DNA of 64,000 nucleotides from Klebsiella aerogenes (lineage in GTDB: Bacteria; Pseudomonadota; Gammaproteobacteria; Enterobacterales; Enterobacteriaceae), in contig CP119076.1 of the NCBI GenBank assembly GCA_029027985.1, forward strand, positions 2,974,422-3,038,421, read 5' to 3'. How positions within the stretch are numbered: the stretch's first letter is position 1; each line of letters begins with the position of its first letter. Shown one piece after another: positions 30,839-38,685 of this stretch. Made by a program: the position numbers and the translations under genes. The notes beneath the pieces were generated by a model. That model was not told the origin of the DNA. It saw only the letters and a program-made list of their open reading frames with translations, and searched no databases.

Positions 30839-31393
30839 TTATTCGTCGTTTTCTTCCTGCAACTCATCCCACATGGCAGAAATAGCTTCGCGCGTCAGCG
30901 GCGCCATGGTACGCCAGAAAGGGGTTTGCGCATGCGCTTCGACTTTACCAAGGAAGGTACCGCACCACGGTAAAATGTAATCGGCAAACAGCGTTTCCAG
31001 CGTTTCGCTTTCGTCTTCCGTGGCATGATCCTCAAGCCAGGATGCGGCCAGCAGTAAAGATCCGATATGATCCGTCGGCCCTTCGCCCGTCGGGATACCG
31101 TGAGTGGTCAGGAAACCGCGCACTTCCGCTTCTGTAGCACCTTCAACCCACACGCTGCGATAAGGCGCAACGGCGCATTCATCACCGACGAACAGCACAT
31201 TGTAATCCGCCGCCAGCGGCTGGGTATCACAGCTCTTTTGCAAGCGCTCCAGCAACTCATCCTGTTCCAGCGGCCAGCTGGCGGCCAGTTTGCCATCGCG
31301 GATCAGGGTGAACAGTGGCACCAGCAGCGGATCCTGCGGCTGACGGTAGTACAGCGAACCCAGTACGCGACAGAGGATTGAAAATTCGTTCAT
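30839..31393 (-). CDS. ycdY: YcdY, TorD-family molecular chaperone
   Basis: A 184-residue protein of the TorD/DmsD family of redox-enzyme maturation chaperones. In E. coli YcdY binds YcdX, raises its phosphatase activity and affects swarming. The start MNEFSILCRVLGSLYYRQPQDP and the helical C-terminal half (HIGSLLLAASWLED, ILPWCGTFLGKVEAHAQTPFWR) fit the family. It lies 23 bases after ycdX, consistent with a chaperone made with its client. Confidence 0.92.
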   Translation of the reverse strand: MNEFSILCRVLGSLYYRQPQDPLLVPLFTLIRDGKLAASWPLEQDELLERLQKSCDTQPLAADYNVLFVGDECAVAPYRSVWVEGATEAEVRGFLTTHGIPTGEGPTDHIGSLLLAASWLEDHATEDESETLETLFADYILPWCGTFLGKVEAHAQTPFWRTMAPLTREAISAMWDELQEENDE

Positions 31394-31416
31394 GCAGTTA
31401 GTTCCAGTTATTCAAA

Positions 31417-32154
31417 TTAAAGGTCAGCAAATTCTGTAATCGCAGGCATCCCACGCGATTCAAGGAAATCCAGTAGCCGACGCGGGGTGACGTTAAGGAT
31501 CCGCTCTTCCGGGAAATTCACCGCATCGAGGATCTTGCGACATTCTGCGAACTCACCCAGCGTAAAGGCGGTGTGCGAGTCCGATCCCAGCGCGACCCAG
31601 CCGCCCGCGTCGCGCACGGCGGCGGCGATCGCCCGGCAGTTATCTTCGCTACCAACCCGCGAAGAGAGGAAAGAAGAGTTATTAATTTCCAGCGCGACAT
31701 GGTGCTTCGCCGCCGCCGCGGCGACAGCCGGAATATCGATCGGGAACTTCGGATTGCCCGGATGACTAATAATATGCACCGCGCCGCTGGCGATAGCGGC
31801 GATCATCGCTTCAGTATGGGTGGCTTTGTCCTGCGGCGGGAATACCGGCTCATGAAAACCGGCAATGATCAGATCCAGCGAAGTCAGCATTGGTCCAGTG
31901 CAGTCGATTTCACCTTGCGTATTTTTGATATTGGCTTCAATACCGCGCAAGATGCCGACGCCATCAACTAACCGTGGCCAGATACGCATATTGACGAAAT
32001 GCCAGTAATGCGGGGCATCCGCCATATCCGGGCCGTGATCGGTTATCGCAAAAAGCCGAATACCTTTACGTTTAGCCTCAGCAATATAGTCATGCAAAGT
32101 GCTGTAAGCGTGGGTGCTGGCGACGGTATGCATATGCAGGTCAACAGGATACAT
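31417..32154 (-). CDS. ycdX: Phosphatase YcdX, PHP family
   Basis: A 245-residue PHP-domain metallophosphatase with a trinuclear zinc site. Metal-binding motifs are seen: DLHMHT near the N-terminus, [18 protein letters not shown] and GSDSHTAF near the C-terminus. The frame opens nine codons upstream but [10 protein letters not shown] gives the E. coli length and has a GGAGGAG site nearby. First of a ycdX-ycdY unit; physiological substrate unknown. Confidence 0.94.
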   Translation of the reverse strand: MYPVDLHMHTVASTHAYSTLHDYIAEAKRKGIRLFAITDHGPDMADAPHYWHFVNMRIWPRLVDGVGILRGIEANIKNTQGEIDCTGPMLTSLDLIIAGFHEPVFPPQDKATHTEAMIAAIASGAVHIISHPGNPKFPIDIPAVAAAAAKHHVALEINNSSFLSSRVGSEDNCRAIAAAVRDAGGWVALGSDSHTAFTLGEFAECRKILDAVNFPEERILNVTPRRLLDFLESRGMPAITEFADL

Positions 32155-32211
32155 CACAATCTCCTCCTCTATTTGTGGCAAGAATAGCAGGTATCGGCAG
32201 CGATGATCAGT

Positions 32212-32237
32212 AAAAACCCCGCCATAGCGGGGTTTTT
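32212..32237 (-). terminator. ghrA terminator
   Basis: AAAAACCCCGC/GCGGGGTTTTT stem with a CATA loop, just past the ghrA stop codon and before ycdX; T-rich on both sides. Confidence 0.88.
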
Positions 32238-32240
32238 CGA

Positions 32241-33179
32241 CTAGTAGCCGCGCTGGCGATCGACCTGGCCGCTGACCGCTTCACCGCGTTCCAGTTGGCT
32301 TATGGTGCCGGCAATATAAGCTATCGCCTCCTCCGGGCGAGTGATGGCGGCAATATGCGGCGTCATCGCTACGCGCGGATGTGCCCATAACGGGCTCTCT
32401 TGCGGTAGCGGCTCGCGGCTAAAGACATCCAGCATCGCCCCTTTCAACTTGCCGCTATCGAGCGCCGCCAGTAGATCCTGCTCGACAATATGTACGCCGC
32501 GCGCGAGGTTCAGTACATAGCTGTTATCAGGCAACTGCGAAAGGAGTGGTTGGTTGATGATGCCGACGGTTTCCGCCGTATTCGGCAGCAGGTTGATCAG
32601 CACACGGGTTTCACGCAGGAATTCGCCCAGTTCTTCCTGGCCGGCGAAGCTCCGTACCTGTGGCCAGGACTTACGGCTGCGGCTCCAACTGCGCAGCGGG
32701 AAGCCCCAGCTCAGCAGGCTTTCCGCCACTTTACCGCCCAGCACACCCGCCCCCATGATACCGATGGTGAAATCTTCGCGGTGGTATTCCGCCAGCGGCT
32801 GCCAGCGGGATGCCTGTTTCAGCGCCTGATAGTCGTCAAAGCGTCGGAACCAATGCAGCACCTGGCTTACCGCATATTCCTGCATCTGCAGGCCCATGCC
32901 GGTGTCTTCAAGGCGGAATAGCGGAATCGAGAGCGGCAGCATTTCCGGGTGTTCACGCAGTTTACTCAGAATGGAATCTACGCCAGCGCCGAGGGCAAAG
33001 ACCGCTTTCAGTTCACGTCCTTGCAGCATCTCGACCGGAGGATGCCAAACCAGCGCGTAATCGGCAGGTTGATTGTCGCCCGGTTTCCACTCACGAACGC
33101 GCGCTCCCGGCAGATATTTTTCCAGCTCTGCAATCCAGTACGGGGTGTCGAACGTCGGATGGTAAAAAATAATCTCCAT
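32241..33179 (-). CDS. ghrA: Glyoxylate/hydroxypyruvate reductase A
   Basis: A 312-residue D-isomer-specific 2-hydroxyacid dehydrogenase that reduces glyoxylate and hydroxypyruvate with NADPH. The nucleotide-binding motif [16 protein letters not shown] lies near residue 145 with the adjacent SRSRKSW favouring NADPH; catalytic Arg ([10 protein letters not shown]), Glu (SREPLP) and His (MTPHIAAIT) are present. The length is that of the E. coli enzyme. It precedes the first tRNA-Ser, which in E. coli (serX) also lies nearby. Confidence 0.96.
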   Translation of the reverse strand: MEIIFYHPTFDTPYWIAELEKYLPGARVREWKPGDNQPADYALVWHPPVEMLQGRELKAVFALGAGVDSILSKLREHPEMLPLSIPLFRLEDTGMGLQMQEYAVSQVLHWFRRFDDYQALKQASRWQPLAEYHREDFTIGIMGAGVLGGKVAESLLSWGFPLRSWSRSRKSWPQVRSFAGQEELGEFLRETRVLINLLPNTAETVGIINQPLLSQLPDNSYVLNLARGVHIVEQDLLAALDSGKLKGAMLDVFSREPLPQESPLWAHPRVAMTPHIAAITRPEEAIAYIAGTISQLERGEAVSGQVDRQRGY

Positions 33180-33382
33180 AATGACTCCTGATTGCTGACG
33201 CGTTAGCAGGTTGAGGTGTGCGTCGTGTTTTACTCATTGTTTTGTATTGGTTTGCCAGCATAACAAATTTCGCTTTGCTATCGAGGAATAAAGAGAATGG
33301 CGACAAAAAAATCGATTCTCGCGCGTTTAAGAAGCAAGTTGCTTGAAGTTTGGCTAAACACATCTTTTTTTTAAAAAGTTGA

Positions 33383-33411
33383 TTGACGAGAGATACGTAT
33401 TTCCCTACATT
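33383..33411 (+). promoter_or_regulatory. Promoter of the first tRNA-Ser
   Basis: TTGACG (33383-33388) and TACATT (33406-33411) are separated by 17 bases. The following discriminator AGCGCCCG is GC-rich, the type associated with growth-rate and stringent control of stable RNA genes. The second tRNA-Ser has the same layout. Confidence 0.8.
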
Positions 33412-33447
33412 AGCGCCCGTTCCCGGCAACAACGGGAAAGACAATAT

Positions 33448-33535
33448 GGTGAGGTGTCCGAGTGGCTGAAGGAGCACGCCTGGAAAGTGTGTATACGGCA
33501 ACGTATCGGGGGTTCGAATCCCCCCCTCACCGCCA
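33448..33535 (+). tRNA. serX: tRNA-Ser (GGA), first copy
   Basis: An 88-base serine tRNA with encoded CCA. The acceptor stem GGTGAGG pairs with CCTCACC, the anticodon GGA is at 33482-33484, the long variable arm (TATACGGCAACGTATC type) typical of class II tRNAs is present, and the T loop is TTCGAAT. It reads UCC and UCU. The position next to ghrA corresponds to E. coli serX. Tandem repeats that copy its last bases follow directly. Confidence 0.97.
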
Positions 33536-33717
33536 TATTCGAGATGAGAGCTCGTACGAAAGTACGGGCTCTTTTCTTTTATATTCTCCGTTGGGGGGGA
33601 CGAGAACCCCCGACCGGGGTTCGACAACTGGCGCAGCCAGTTGGACAGACCGCGAACGCAGTAAGCGGGCTGCCCCGCAGGGGCGAGCACAGCGAGTCAA
33701 TCCCCCCCTCACCGCCA
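33536..33717 (+). repeat. tRNA-Ser 3'-end repeat unit A1 (182 bp)
   Basis: A unit directly after the tRNA whose final ~20 bases re-create the tRNA 3' end (C run, CTCACCGCCA). It holds a terminator-like hairpin (33548-33580), a GAACCCCC/GGGGTTC stem with a short loop near 33605-33625, and a GCGGGCTGCCCCGC hairpin. The adjacent unit repeats it at a constant 182-bp distance with very few differences. The layout is like the repeats recalled from E. coli tyrT, but the sequence is tied to tRNA-Ser. Confidence 0.9.
33548..33580 (+). terminator. Hairpin terminator just behind the first tRNA-Ser
   Basis: A 10-bp stem (33548-33557 with 33562-33571, one G-T pair) closed by a GAAA tetraloop and followed by TTTTCTTTT. 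It starts 13 bases after the tRNA. The same element is in every repeat unit. Confidence 0.8.
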
Positions 33718-33899
33718 TATTCAAGATGAGAGCTCGTACGAAAGTACGGGCTCTTTTCTTTTATATTCTCCGTTGGGGGGGACGAGAACCCCCGACCGGG
33801 GTTCGACAACTGGCGCAGCCAGTTGGACAGACCGCGAACGGCAGTAAGCGGGCTGCCCCGCAGGGGCGAGCGCAGCGAGTCAATCCCCCCTCACCGCCA
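33718..33899 (+). repeat. tRNA-Ser 3'-end repeat unit A2 (182 bp)
   Basis: The second tandem copy, nearly identical to unit A1; it has its own GAAA-loop terminator (33730-33762) and again ends in the tRNA-like CTCACCGCCA. Differences from A1 are single bases and small compensating indels in G and C runs, so the period stays 182. Confidence 0.9.
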
Positions 33900-33911
33900 T
33901 ATTCAAGATAA

Positions 33912-33945
33912 GAGCTCGTACGAAAGTACGGGCTTTTTTTTCGCA
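33912..33945 (+). terminator. Final terminator of the first tRNA-Ser array
   Basis: The same GAAA-loop stem as in the repeats but with an uninterrupted run of T after it, so it should be the strongest of the three terminators in this array. Confidence 0.85.
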
Positions 33946-33959
33946 TGTTGCCTCGTAGA

Positions 33960-34095
33960 CATTCCCGGGGTCGGCATAAATGCCCCGCCCGGGCTACCGA
34001 ACCGCACCCGCTTGGTAGCCCGGCCAAGCGCAGCGCCGCCGGGAAAATAGGCTCGGCATAAATGCCTCGCCCGGGCTACCGGACCGCATGGACAC
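33960..34095. repeat. REP-like palindromic cluster after the first array
   Basis: Alternating GCCCGGGCTACC and GGTAGCCCGG palindromic arms with GGCATAAATGCC-type spacers, resembling clustered REP elements of Klebsiella. A closely related cluster follows the second tRNA-Ser array, so it belongs to the duplicated segment. Confidence 0.7.
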
Positions 34096-34107
34096 GTAAC
34101 CCACGGA

Positions 34108-35013
34108 CTAATCCTCTTCCATCCGTTGATACTCTTCGCTGAGGTAATCCACCAGCGCTCTGACCGAGGGTAACAATCCGCGCCGTGAGGCAAATACCGC
34201 GTGAATGACTTCACGTCGCGGCTGCCACTCATCAAGCACAATCGCCAACTCCCCCGACGCCAACTGATCGCGCACCATTAATAAAGGAAGCTGAACCACG
34301 CCAACGCCCGCTATCGCCGCCTCACGCAGTGCCAGCATATCGCTGGTCACCATCCTCGGCGTAAAGTAAACCTCGGCTCGCGCGCCATCCGGCCCGGTCA
34401 GTTGCCATTTATGCTGATGCTTGCCCGCACCGATGCTCAACCCCGGCCAGGCGCTTAATTCTGCCGGTGCCTGCGGGCGCCCAAGGCGAGCGATCAGATC
34501 CGGACTGGCGACCAGCCGATGCCCGCGATCCGCCAGCACCCGCATCACCAGGTCGCTATCCTCGAACGGTCTTGGCCGCACACGGATTGCCACGTCGACC
34601 CCCTCGCCCACCACATCCACCCGTCGGTTCGTCGCTTCCAGATGCAACGTCACGCCGGGGTAGCGCACCATAAAACGCGCCAGCATCGGGCCGACGTGGG
34701 CATGCAATAAAGTCACCGGACAGGTGAGCTTGACGCTACCACGCGGCTCAGACTGCAGGGTTTCCACCGCCTGCTGCGCCGCCTCGGCTTCGATCAACAT
34801 CGCCTTACAGTGTTGATAGAAGGTCTGCCCCACTTCCGTGACCGCAAACTGGCGAGTCGTTCGTTGAATCAGGCGTACGCCCAAGCGTTCTTCCAGTTGC
34901 GCAATACGGCGACTCAGTTTGGATTTTGGCTGATCCAAGGCTCGGCCAGCGGCGGCAAAGCCGCCGTGATCCACCACCTGCACAAACCAGGCTAAGTCAT
35001 TGAGGTCCTGCAT
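34108..35013 (-). CDS. LysR-family regulator divergent from pirin
   Basis: A 301-residue LysR regulator of the group often paired with pirin or oxidoreductase genes: HTH at residues about 3-62 (GGFAAAGRALDQPKSKLSRRIAQLEERL), then an effector domain. The frame extends 39 codons upstream; the MQDLNDLAWF start is favoured because GGAG lies 6 bases before it and because it matches the usual LysR N-terminus. It is divergent from the pirin gene over 115 bases and probably regulates it. The C-terminus ends close to the REP cluster. Confidence 0.87.
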   Translation of the reverse strand: MQDLNDLAWFVQVVDHGGFAAAGRALDQPKSKLSRRIAQLEERLGVRLIQRTTRQFAVTEVGQTFYQHCKAMLIEAEAAQQAVETLQSEPRGSVKLTCPVTLLHAHVGPMLARFMVRYPGVTLHLEATNRRVDVVGEGVDVAIRVRPRPFEDSDLVMRVLADRGHRLVASPDLIARLGRPQAPAELSAWPGLSIGAGKHQHKWQLTGPDGARAEVYFTPRMVTSDMLALREAAIAGVGVVQLPLLMVRDQLASGELAIVLDEWQPRREVIHAVFASRRGLLPSVRALVDYLSEEYQRMEED

Positions 35014-35128
35014 CCTTTTCTCCATCGTTCCATTTTTAGAACAGTATAGGTCATTTTCACTGTCTACCGGAATATTAGCCCCGGATATAAGCTTACTCAC
35101 ATCAGATACAGACATGCAGGAGATAACC

Positions 35129-35989
35129 ATGAAACAGATTACTGGAGTCTATACCGCGCCTTCGCAGCACTGGGTTGGCGACGGTTTCCCGGTTCGCTCA
35201 ATGTTCTCTTACCAATCGCACGGCGAACAGCTGAGCCCCTTTTTACTGCTTGACTACGCCGGTCCGCACACTTTCCCTGCGGGCAACGGTAAACGCGGCG
35301 TCGGCGAACATCCGCATCGCGGATTCGAAACCGTCACCATCGTCTACTCCGGGGAAGTTGAGCACCGTGATTCGACCGGCAGAGGCGGCGTTATCGGCCC
35401 CGGCGATGTGCAGTGGATGACGGCAGGCGCCGGGATCCTGCATGAAGAGTTCCACTCGGAAGCCTTCACCCGCTCCGGCGGTGAACTGAAGATGATGCAG
35501 CTGTGGGTCAATCTGCCAGCAAAAGACAAAATGACCACGCCGGGCTATCAGAGCATCACCGCTGACGTCATTCCGGAAGCGGTGCTGGAAAATAATGCAG
35601 GAAAAGTCAGAGTCATTGCCGGGCATTACGGCGATGTCGCTGGCCCCGCGCATACCTTTTCGCCGCTGAACGTCTGGGATATGCAGCTCAATCAGGGCTG
35701 TGATGTCACGCTGCGTCAGCCGGAAGGTTGGAGCACCGCGTTGGTGGTGCTTGAAGGAGAAGTCACCGTCAACGGCGCGGAACGCGCACGTGAAGGCCAG
35801 TTGGTCGTGCTAAGCCAAAAAGGCGATGCCTTCCATCTGGAGGCAGGCAGTGATGCCAAAATTCTGCTGATGTCCGGCGAGCCGCTTCAGGAGCCGATCG
35901 TAGGCTACGGCCCGTTTGTGATGAATACCAAAACGCAAATCGCCGAAGCGATTCGCGATTTTAATAGCGGCCGTTTTGGCCAAATCTAA
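35129..35989 (+). CDS. Pirin family protein
   Basis: A 286-residue bicupin of the pirin family. Bacterial pirins such as YhhW have quercetin dioxygenase activity, others have regulatory roles; the role here is unknown. The N-terminal cupin carries the metal-binding set [10 protein letters not shown] (two His) and ILHEEFHSE (His, Glu), so a metal site is likely intact. An AGGAG ribosome site precedes the ATG at 35129; longer frames upstream overlap the LysR start. The gene ends 19 bases before the isochorismatase-like gene, so the two are probably co-transcribed. Confidence 0.9.
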   Translation: MKQITGVYTAPSQHWVGDGFPVRSMFSYQSHGEQLSPFLLLDYAGPHTFPAGNGKRGVGEHPHRGFETVTIVYSGEVEHRDSTGRGGVIGPGDVQWMTAGAGILHEEFHSEAFTRSGGELKMMQLWVNLPAKDKMTTPGYQSITADVIPEAVLENNAGKVRVIAGHYGDVAGPAHTFSPLNVWDMQLNQGCDVTLRQPEGWSTALVVLEGEVTVNGAERAREGQLVVLSQKGDAFHLEAGSDAKILLMSGEPLQEPIVGYGPFVMNTKTQIAEAIRDFNSGRFGQI

Positions 35990-36008
35990 CGTAATTGAGG
36001 TGAAGAAT

Positions 36009-36686
36009 ATGTCTACTCCAGCTAACTTTAACGGTTCTCGTCCGGTGATTGATGTTAACGATACCGCGATGCTGTTGATTGACCACCAAAGCGGCCTGTT
36101 CCAGACCGTTGGCGATATGCCGATGCCGGAGCTGCGCGCCCGTGCCGCCGCGCTGGCAAAAATGGCTTCGCTTGCAGGGATCCCGGTGATCACGACCGCT
36201 TCCGTGCCGCAAGGCCCGAACGGCCCGCTGATCCCGGAAATCCATGAGAATGCGCCGCATGCGAAGTACATTGCGCGTAAAGGCGAGATCAACGCCTGGG
36301 ATAACCCGGATTTTGTGGCGGCGGTGAAAGCGACCGGTCGTAAAACCTTAATCATCGCCGGCACCATTACCAGCGTCTGCATGGCCTTCCCGGCTATCGC
36401 CGCCGTCGCCGATGGTTATAAAGTGTTTGCGGTGATCGACGCCTCCGGTACCTATAGCAAGATGGCGCAGGAGATCACTCTGGCTCGCGTGGTGCAGGCC
36501 GGCGTAGTGCCTATGGATACCGCGGCGGTGGCCTCCGAGCTACAGCGCACCTGGAACCGTCCGGACGCGGCCGAGTGGGCCGAGGTTTACACCAAAGTGT
36601 TCCCGGCATATCAGTTGCTGATCGAAAGCTATGCCAAAGCGCAGGACGTCGTGAAGAACAGCGAAAAGCTGGACTCTCAGCGTTAA
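36009..36686 (+). CDS. Isochorismatase-like hydrolase (YcaC family)
   Basis: A 225-residue cysteine hydrolase of the isochorismatase superfamily, resembling E. coli YcaC (INAWDNPDF block). Residues of the Asp-Lys-Cys triad are visible: [10 protein letters not shown] (Asp), [12 protein letters not shown] (Lys region) and [10 protein letters not shown] (Cys). Substrates of this group are usually unknown. It starts at MSTPANF with a GAGGTG ribosome site and follows the pirin gene in the same direction, likely one transcript under the divergent LysR. A strong hairpin follows. Confidence 0.9.
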   Translation: MSTPANFNGSRPVIDVNDTAMLLIDHQSGLFQTVGDMPMPELRARAAALAKMASLAGIPVITTASVPQGPNGPLIPEIHENAPHAKYIARKGEINAWDNPDFVAAVKATGRKTLIIAGTITSVCMAFPAIAAVADGYKVFAVIDASGTYSKMAQEITLARVVQAGVVPMDTAAVASELQRTWNRPDAAEWAEVYTKVFPAYQLLIESYAKAQDVVKNSEKLDSQR

Positions 36687-36693
36687 AAAAGCA

Positions 36694-36717
36694 GCCCCGC
36701 CGTGTTTACGGCGGGGC
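36694..36717 (+). terminator. Hairpin after the isochorismatase-like gene
   Basis: A perfect 10-bp GCCCCGCCGT/ACGGCGGGGC stem with a 4-base loop, 7 bases past the stop codon. The T run after it is weak; the A run before it would serve as a T run on the other strand. Confidence 0.65.
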
Positions 36718-36762
36718 AGTGTTCATTGCTTAACCGAACGGTAAAGAAAGAAAAAAATATGC

Positions 36763-36791
36763 TTGACCGTTTTAGCTCAACTCCCTATAGT
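36763..36791 (+). promoter_or_regulatory. Promoter of the second tRNA-Ser
   Basis: TTGACC (36763-36768) and TATAGT (36786-36791) with 17-base spacing, followed by the GC-rich discriminator AGCGCCCC. It is closer to consensus than the promoter of the first copy. Confidence 0.87.
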
Positions 36792-36832
36792 AGCGCCCCG
36801 TTGCCCACCCAAGGTGAGCAGCAAAACAATAT

Positions 36833-36920
36833 GGTGAGGTGTCCGAGTGGCTGAAGGAGCACGCCTGGAAAGTGTGTATACGGCAACGTATCGGGGGTTC
36901 GAATCCCCCCCTCACCGCCA
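36833..36920 (+). tRNA. tRNA-Ser (GGA), second copy
   Basis: An 88-base gene that reads identically to the first copy, including anticodon GGA and encoded CCA. It has its own promoter and is followed by one 3'-end repeat unit. E. coli has two unlinked GGA serine tRNAs (serW, serX); here two lie 3.4 kb apart. Confidence 0.97.
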
Positions 36921-37101
36921 TATTCGAGATGAGAGCTCGTACGAAAGTACGGGCTCTTTTCTTTTATATTCTCCGTTGGGGGGACGAGAACCCCCGACCG
37001 GGGTTCGACAACTGGCGCAGCCAGTTGGACAGACCGCGAACGCAGTAAGCGGGCTGCCCCGCAGGGGCGAGCGCAGCGAGTCAATCCCCCCCTCACCGCC
37101 A
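36921..37101 (+). repeat. tRNA-Ser 3'-end repeat unit B1 (181 bp)
   Basis: A single unit homologous to A1/A2, ending again in CTCACCGCCA, with one base fewer in the G run. It contains the GAAA-loop hairpin at 36934-36966. The copy number differs from the first locus (one versus two). Confidence 0.9.
36934..36966 (+). terminator. Hairpin terminator behind the second tRNA-Ser
   Basis: The same GAAA-loop stem and TTTTCTTTT tail as behind the first tRNA, 13 bases after the tRNA end. Confidence 0.8.
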
Positions 37102-37113
37102 TATTCAAGATGA

Positions 37114-37143
37114 AAGCTCGTACGAAAGTACGGGCTTTTTTTT
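37114..37143 (+). terminator. Final terminator of the second tRNA-Ser array
   Basis: AAGCTCGTAC/GTACGGGCTT stem with a GAAA loop and a continuous T tail. The stem base has changed from G-C to A-T compared with the internal copies. Confidence 0.85.
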
Positions 37144-37159
37144 CGCATGTTGCCTCGTA

Positions 37160-37330
37160 GACATTCCCGGGGTCGGCATAAATGCCTCGCCCGGGCTACC
37201 AAACCGCACCCGCCTGGTAGCCCGGCCAAGCGCAGCGCCGCCGGGAAAATAGGGTCGGCATAAGTACCTCGCCCGGGCTACCAAACCGCACCCGCCTGGT
37301 AGTCCGGCCAGGCGCAGCACCGCCGGGATA
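37160..37330. repeat. REP-like palindromic cluster after the second array
   Basis: Repeated GCCCGGGCTACC / GGTAGYCCGGCC arms with GTCGGCATAA spacers, closely matching the cluster at 33960-34095 for its first ~130 bases and then extended by one more REP pair. Confidence 0.7.
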
Positions 37331-37344
37331 ATACCCAAAAACAA

Positions 37345-37370
37345 CAAGGCCCGGGATATCCCGGGCCTTG
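37345..37370 (-). terminator. phoH terminator
   Basis: A perfect 26-bp palindrome around CCCGGGATATCCCGGG; on the minus strand it is followed by TTGTTGTTTTT. It lies 15 bases past the phoH stop codon. Confidence 0.85.
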
Positions 37371-37385
37371 CACACTATCTAACGC

Positions 37386-38450
37386 TTAATAATAGGCTTT
37401 CAGCGTCCGCTGACAGAGCATGGAGCGCACGCAGTCATCGGTGGTAAAGCGCACAATGCCGACCATCTCGTCTTCTTCAAAACGCGACAGCGCATCGCTC
37501 AGGCCTGATTTTACGCCAGAAGGTAAATCACACTGGGTAATATCACCATTGACGATCACCGTGACGTTCTCCCCGAGGCGGGTCAAAAACATTTTCATTT
37601 GCGCTGCGGTCACGTTCTGAGCCTCATCCAGAATCACCACCGCGTTTTCAAAGGTACGTCCGCGCATATAGGCGAACGGCGCGATTTCCACCTTGCCGAT
37701 TTCCGGGCGCAGGCAGTATTGCATAAAGGAAGCACCCAACCTTTTCACCAGTACGTCATAAACCGGGCGGAAATAGGGAGCGAATTTCTCGGCGATATCT
37801 CCCGGTAAGAAGCCGAGATCTTCGTCGGCCTGCAGAACGGGACGGGTAACAATAATTCTGTCCACATCCTTATGGATCAGGGCTTCAGCTGCTTTAGCCG
37901 CGCTGATCCAGGTCTTCCCGCACCCGGCTTCGCCGGTGGCGAAAATCAGCTGTTTATTGTCGATGGCATTCAAATAATGCGCCTGAGCGTCATTGCGCGC
38001 CTCAATCGGCGAAGCATCGCGGCTATCCCGCGCCATGCCGATGGATTCTACGCCACTCATTTGCACAAGCGATGTGACCGATTCTTCTTCACGTTGCTTA
38101 TGGCTACGCGAATCCCGTCTCAGCACACGTTTTGCCTCACGACGAGCTTTGATCACTGCTTTTTGTCTTCCCATGGATAGCACCTTGCGTTGTTGGTTTA
38201 CATCACACGCGTCAAGATCAACGCGATTATGCGCACAAACGATTGAGGTTTGGCTTCCTTGTAAGCCATTGCTTGCCGGTTGAATGGACAATAAGTCGCG
38301 GCTACGCGCACCGCGTACCCTGCCAGGGTTAGTGTTATTAGTCGTAGAAGAAGCTGGGATTACAGAGAGGAAATCGCTGCCGGAAGCTGGGCCTCCGTGC
38401 TGGAAAGTACGGGATGTGGTTTTACGTTGTCCGGTACGGGACCTTACCAT
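37386..38450 (-). CDS. phoH: PhoH, phosphate-starvation-inducible ATPase
   Basis: A P-loop ATPase of the PhoH family, cytoplasmic, induced by phosphate starvation in E. coli; molecular role unclear but linked to RNA metabolism. Walker A is ATGEAGCGKTW and Walker B is VVILDEAQN. As drawn it has 354 residues, the length I recall for E. coli PhoH. An alternative start at 38174 (MGRQKAVIKARREAKRVL) has a better AAGGTG ribosome site and gives 262 residues; the 92 extra N-terminal residues look less conserved. The pga operon that flanks phoH in E. coli is absent. Confidence 0.9.
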   Translation of the reverse strand: MVRSRTGQRKTTSRTFQHGGPASGSDFLSVIPASSTTNNTNPGRVRGARSRDLLSIQPASNGLQGSQTSIVCAHNRVDLDACDVNQQRKVLSMGRQKAVIKARREAKRVLRRDSRSHKQREEESVTSLVQMSGVESIGMARDSRDASPIEARNDAQAHYLNAIDNKQLIFATGEAGCGKTWISAAKAAEALIHKDVDRIIVTRPVLQADEDLGFLPGDIAEKFAPYFRPVYDVLVKRLGASFMQYCLRPEIGKVEIAPFAYMRGRTFENAVVILDEAQNVTAAQMKMFLTRLGENVTVIVNGDITQCDLPSGVKSGLSDALSRFEEDEMVGIVRFTTDDCVRSMLCQRTLKAYY

Positions 38451-38587
38451 TCGCGATCTCCATAGTGAGCGACATCACTGCCGGGAACTACCGCGTATGT
38501 AATAAGTACATCAAAAAAGATTCTTAATGCAACTTATTTTTTACATTAACGCAACAAATATTTCTCAAGCAGTTGCTGAGAACTATC

Positions 38588-38605
38588 CGTCATTTGTATT
38601 ACAGA
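38588..38605 (-). promoter_or_regulatory. Possible Pho box upstream of phoH
   Basis: On the minus strand CTGTAATACAAATGACGG resembles the two-direct-repeat Pho box (CTGTCAT, 4-bp spacer, CTGTCAT) with several mismatches in the second half. It lies about 140 bases upstream of the long phoH start. E. coli phoH is PhoB-controlled, which supports the reading, but the match is partial. Confidence 0.35.
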
Positions 38606-38651
38606 AATATAACACATGGCAGGAAATATAATAAAAAAGAGAAAAACAGCA

Positions 38652-38678
38652 GAAAACGCCCTGCCCATGAGGGGCAGG
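38652..38678 (-). terminator. efeB terminator
   Basis: CCTGCCC/GGGGCAGG stem with a short loop; on the minus strand GCGTTTTCT follows. It lies close behind the efeB stop codon. Confidence 0.55.
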
Positions 38679-38685
38679 ATGCGTG

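Larger units (their letters stand above)
33448..37330. other. Cassette bracketed by duplicated tRNA-Ser segments
   Basis: Two similar segments (tRNA-Ser, 3'-end repeats, terminator, REP cluster) at 33448-34095 and 36833-37330 flank three genes: a LysR regulator, a pirin and a YcaC-like hydrolase. The tRNA starts are 3385 bp apart. No integrase or transposase gene is present, so this is a recombination-prone segmental duplication, not a typical island. Confidence 0.7.

Noticed and set aside
33536-33899. Tandem repeats considered as a CRISPR array
   Set aside because: Units are 182 bp, directly adjacent, nearly identical over their whole length and tied to the tRNA 3' end; there are no short repeats with variable spacers and no cas genes.
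33462-33911. A 149-codon Arg/Pro-rich frame across the first tRNA-Ser and its repeats
   Set aside because: It begins inside the tRNA gene and consists of the repeat unit translated in successive frames; it has no ribosome site of its own. E. coli tyrT repeats encode a small basic peptide (Tpr), so a shorter product cannot be excluded, but I do not call a gene.
33448-37330. tRNA-flanked segment as an integrative island or prophage remnant
   Set aside because: No integrase, excisionase or phage gene; the flanks duplicate the whole tRNA with promoter-like and REP sequence, not just a 3' att core. Homologous duplication fits better.
37386-38174. Short PhoH (262 residues, MGRQKAV start) as the primary call
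   Set aside because: The ribosome site is better, but the 354-residue length matches the E. coli protein as I recall it; the alternative is recorded in the phoH entry.
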